Shown here: positions 5,538-7,637 of the stretch, one piece after another
Numbering within the stretch: position 1 is the stretch's first letter
Layout: each line of letters begins with the position of its first letter
Source: Bacteroidia bacterium
GTDB lineage: Bacteria > Bacteroidota > Bacteroidia > Bacteroidales > Prolixibacteraceae
Direction: 5' to 3'
Length of the DNA stretch: 7,637 nucleotides
Assembly (NCBI GenBank): GCA_025358395.1
Contig: JANYJT010000254.1
Location: 1-7,637, forward strand
The notes under the pieces: generated by a model
What the model was told of the DNA's origin: nothing
The model's input: the letters and a program-made list of their open reading frames with translations, nothing else
Databases searched by the model: none
Made by a program: the position numbers and the translations under genes

Positions 5538-7430
5538 TTAATTCAGTACAATTTTCAGGGAATTTGTCTTGCCTGCAACACTTACTCTTAATACGTAAAT
5601 TCCTCTTGGATAGCTTCCTACATTAATGTTCTGGATTTCACTCTGTGAAAATTTACTTTGAAAGACGACCGTTCCATAAAGATTGGAAAGTTGTAAGTCA
5701 ACCATTTGGCCTCCGCCTCCCAAAATATTTACAGTTATTCCACTTGTTGCCGGATTTGGAAAGCAGTTAACAGTAAGGTCACTACCTGATTGAGCGGACA
5801 AATCCGCTGCAGTTAGTTCGCCATTCTTATTACCTGGCGTGCTGAAGTTGGCTTCAGGAGTGTAGCTAACAGTACCATTCCCACAAACTGTTCGTATCCT
5901 GAAATAATATTTTGTTGCGAGCATGAGTTCATTGCGAACATAAGAAGTCGAAGTAGTTGTGAGATTCCTGGTAAGCCATGCAATTGAATTGGCAGGTATG
6001 ACTTCGAGCGTAGCACTGGCAATTCCCAAAGGAAGGGTATAATTAAAAGTTGCAGTGTTAGAGGTAATGTTGCTGACCGTGACATTTGTTGCTGGGGAGC
6101 AAGGCGGCAATGCTGCTGTAGCGGCCGGAGTTGTAAAATCACCGGTTGAAGAATATTTTATGGTACCATTGGTGCAAACGGTTTTGACTTTGAATAAATA
6201 TTTGGTCGAGGGCAAAAGATCGCCCCTTTCCGTATAAGTTGATCCAGGGGCAATTTCCTTGATAAGCCATAATGTCGCATCAGTTGGGGTTGGATTTGCG
6301 GCGACAACCAGCAGGGTGGCTTTAGCATCCCCGGCAGGAAGTGTATAGCCAATTTTTACACCATTCGCACCAATGCTTTTTACTGAAAGTCCGGTTGCCT
6401 CAGAACAAGTTACAGTGTTAACTGGAGCTGCCGAAGTGCTAAAATCTCCAGTGGCAGAATAATTCACCACATTATTCCCACAAGTAGTCTTAATTTTATA
6501 AGTGTATTTGGTTGATGGGATCAGTTCAAGTCTTTCAACGCTTGTGGCAGTAAGAGGCGTAATTGTCTTTGACATCGCTGTGGTTGAATTGGGAGCGAAT
6601 ATCTCAAGTGAGGCGCTGGCAACATCAGCCGGAAGCTTAAAATTGACTTTTACACTGGTAGCAGAGACGCTGCTGACGGATACACTGGTCGCAGCTGCAC
6701 AGGTTGTCAAGGTTGCAGCGGTTGTAATAAAATCTCCAGTCGTGGTATATTTCACTGTGCCATTGGTGCAAACTGTCTTTATTTTGAAAATGTATTTGGT
6801 AGAGGGCAAAAGGTCGCCTCTTTCGGTATAAGTGGATCCTGGGGCAATTTCCTTGATAAGCCATACTGTCGCATCAGTCGGGGTTGGGGTTGCAGCGACA
6901 ATTAGCAGGGTCGAAATATTACTCCCGGCAGGAAGCGTATAACCAATTTTCACGGCATTGGCCGTTGTTCCGAGAACTGATACCCCAGTCGCAGCATCGC
7001 AGGTCACTACATTCGTATTAAGCGTCACGAAATCTCTCGGCGTCGTAACATTAACAGTGGCACTGTTGGAGCAAAGGGTGCGAATACGGAAAACATAGGT
7101 CGTTCCGGGCAAAAGATCTCCGCGCTCTATGGAAGTTGATGGAACGTTTATTTCCTTTGTCATCCATACGGTCGCATCTGTCACAGGAGCAGTATACTTT
7201 ACAACATCAAGGTAGGCTTTGGCTATTCCGGCAGGAAGAAAATAACCAATTGTAACTGAATTGGTCCCAATGCTTTTAACCACAACTTCAGTGGCTTTGG
7301 AACAGGTCGATTCAGTCTGAGCCGACAGATTCAGGTTTAATAACAGAATTACCAGGAGAAGAAGGATTTTTGTAAGGTCGGATACGGTACGACTTTTTAC
7401 ATTCATTTTGACAGAGACATTCATTTTCAT
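5538..7430 (-). CDS. Secreted fibronectin type III-like repeat protein with type IX secretion sorting domain
   Basis: The 630-residue protein starts with a basic N-terminus and a hydrophobic stretch (KILLLLVILLLNLNLSA, 21-37), a signal peptide likely cut near SA-Q (37-38). Five repeats of about 95 residues follow at roughly 43-137, 144-238, 244-333, 342-434 and 444-532. Each opens with a Cys and has a second Cys 72-77 residues later (C43/C120, C144/C221, C244/C317, C342/C419, C444/C516), suggesting one disulfide per domain. Motifs such as IGYxLPAG, ERGDLLPSTKY and the closing DFxT fit fibronectin-III-like beta-sandwiches. The last 75-80 residues (NCFPNPATSGITV, then a GIYVLRV strand and KIVLN) form a type A type IX sorting domain, so export to the surface or medium is expected. 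No enzyme domain is visible; an adhesin or matrix role is inferred. Start choice is uncertain: Met1, Met3 and Met9 are all possible. Confidence 0.93.
   Translation of the reverse strand: MKMNVSVKMNVKSRTVSDLTKILLLLVILLLNLNLSAQTESTCSKATEVVVKSIGTNSVTIGYFLPAGIAKAYLDVVKYTAPVTDATVWMTKEINVPSTSIERGDLLPGTTYVFRIRTLCSNSATVNVTTPRDFVTLNTNVVTCDAATGVSVLGTTANAVKIGYTLPAGSNISTLLIVAATPTPTDATVWLIKEIAPGSTYTERGDLLPSTKYIFKIKTVCTNGTVKYTTTGDFITTAATLTTCAAATSVSVSSVSATSVKVNFKLPADVASASLEIFAPNSTTAMSKTITPLTATSVERLELIPSTKYTYKIKTTCGNNVVNYSATGDFSTSAAPVNTVTCSEATGLSVKSIGANGVKIGYTLPAGDAKATLLVVAANPTPTDATLWLIKEIAPGSTYTERGDLLPSTKYLFKVKTVCTNGTIKYSSTGDFTTPAATAALPPCSPATNVTVSNITSNTATFNYTLPLGIASATLEVIPANSIAWLTRNLTTTSTSYVRNELMLATKYYFRIRTVCGNGTVSYTPEANFSTPGNKNGELTAADLSAQSGSDLTVNCFPNPATSGITVNILGGGGQMVDLQLSNLYGTVVFQSKFSQSEIQNINVGSYPRGIYVLRVSVAGKTNSLKIVLN
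6129..7001 (-). repeat. Internal A-B-A-B duplication within the fibronectin-III-like gene
   Basis: Repeat 2 (6717-7001) and repeat 4 (6129-6407) are close copies at a constant 594-bp offset. Over 6163-6359 against 6757-6953 I count about 32 differences in 197 bases by hand (about 84 percent identity) and no gaps. The repeats between and after them (repeat 3 at 6432-6701 and repeat 5 at 5835-6101) also resemble each other: both are shorter, share a SA(S/T)LE strand and a CGN turn, and lack the DATVW-KEI block. This points to duplication of a two-domain unit of about 198-200 residues. Confidence 0.8.
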
Positions 7431-7476
7431 TAGCTAAAAGGTAAGTACTTAAGGGAGTTTTGTATATAAAATTAAG

Positions 7477-7484
7477 CAAAGTAA
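7477..7484 (-). promoter_or_regulatory. Weak -7 box candidate for the secreted repeat protein
   Basis: The reverse strand reads TTACTTTG, one mismatch from the Bacteroidota consensus TAnnTTTG. Transcription would begin near 7470, about 40 nt before the first ATG. No -33 element is evident at the usual spacing. It lies 6 bp from the dyad at 7491-7508, which would suit regulation by a bound protein. Confidence 0.25.
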
Positions 7485-7490
7485 TCTAAA

Positions 7491-7508
7491 TATCCAAATA
7501 ATTGGATA
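7491..7508. promoter_or_regulatory. Operator-like dyad upstream of the secreted repeat protein
   Basis: TATCCAA-ATAA-TTGGATA is a perfect 7-bp inverted repeat with a 4-bp spacer, 61 bp upstream of the first start codon of the reverse-strand gene. It could be a regulator site near the promoter. The AT-rich context makes a chance dyad quite possible. Confidence 0.3.
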
Positions 7509-7637
7509 GAACTCAGCGATTCAGCGAGAACATTTTTTTGATGTCTGTATCAATGGGCTACTGGCACAATTCAAAGCAGTAGCAAATGGCAGCAATTTGT
7601 TGCCAAGAATTTAGAGTAAACTATGTTGTTGCTTAAT
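7509..7637. other. Right-edge non-coding stretch with short tandem octamers
   Basis: The only structure seen is a pair of octamers, TCAGCGAT-TCAGCGAG (7513-7528), followed by a T7 run at 7533-7539, and a 6-bp hairpin including one G-U pair at 7588-7604. No open frame in either direction has a convincing protein composition. Confidence 0.5.

Noticed and set aside
7588..7604. Hairpin near the right edge, considered as a terminator for a gene beyond the window
   Set aside because: Six pairs including a G-U, no T-tract, and no gene end visible next to it.

Overview
The window looks like a chromosomal segment of a Bacteroidota bacterium. The clues are a large secreted repeat protein that ends in a type A sorting domain of the type IX secretion system, the absence of Shine-Dalgarno sequences before most starts, a TAnnTTTG-type -7 box, and AT-rich gaps filled with heptad-type repeats. 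No tRNA, rRNA, CRISPR array, insertion sequence or phage gene was seen.

Layout from left to right. The 3' end of an unrecognised forward gene (1-131) converges on dnaK (197-2113, reverse), and the two share a perfect stem-loop terminator (141-185). A 318-bp divergent gap (2114-2431) follows. It holds a perfect 7+7 dyad, a sigma-54-like element facing dnaK, and a -7 box facing the next gene. Forward genes then run from 2432 to 5417: a multipass acyltransferase of the DUF5009/HGSNAT-like (NagX/COG4299) family, panB (pantothenate and CoA biosynthesis), and a small RluA-family RNA pseudouridine synthase. Long imperfect inverted repeats, each built from a different 7-nt word, fill the gaps directly after the acyltransferase stop and after the panB stop. 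Finally a reverse-strand gene (5538-7430) encodes a secreted protein with five fibronectin-III-like repeats and a type IX sorting domain. About 200 bp of its upstream region (7431-7637) carries an operator-like dyad and no convincing gene.

The genes do not form one pathway. They are a protein-folding chaperone, a membrane acyltransferase probably tied to amino-sugar handling, a cofactor enzyme, an RNA-modification enzyme and a surface or secreted adhesin-like protein. panB and the pseudouridine synthase could share a transcript (129-bp gap), but a strong 22-bp hairpin lies between them.

No clearly new multi-gene system was found. The best leads are the heptad-phased inverted repeats on both sides of panB, the possible sigma-54/enhancer-binding-protein control of dnaK, and the A-B-A-B duplication with a mosaic repeat in the secreted fibronectin-III-like protein.
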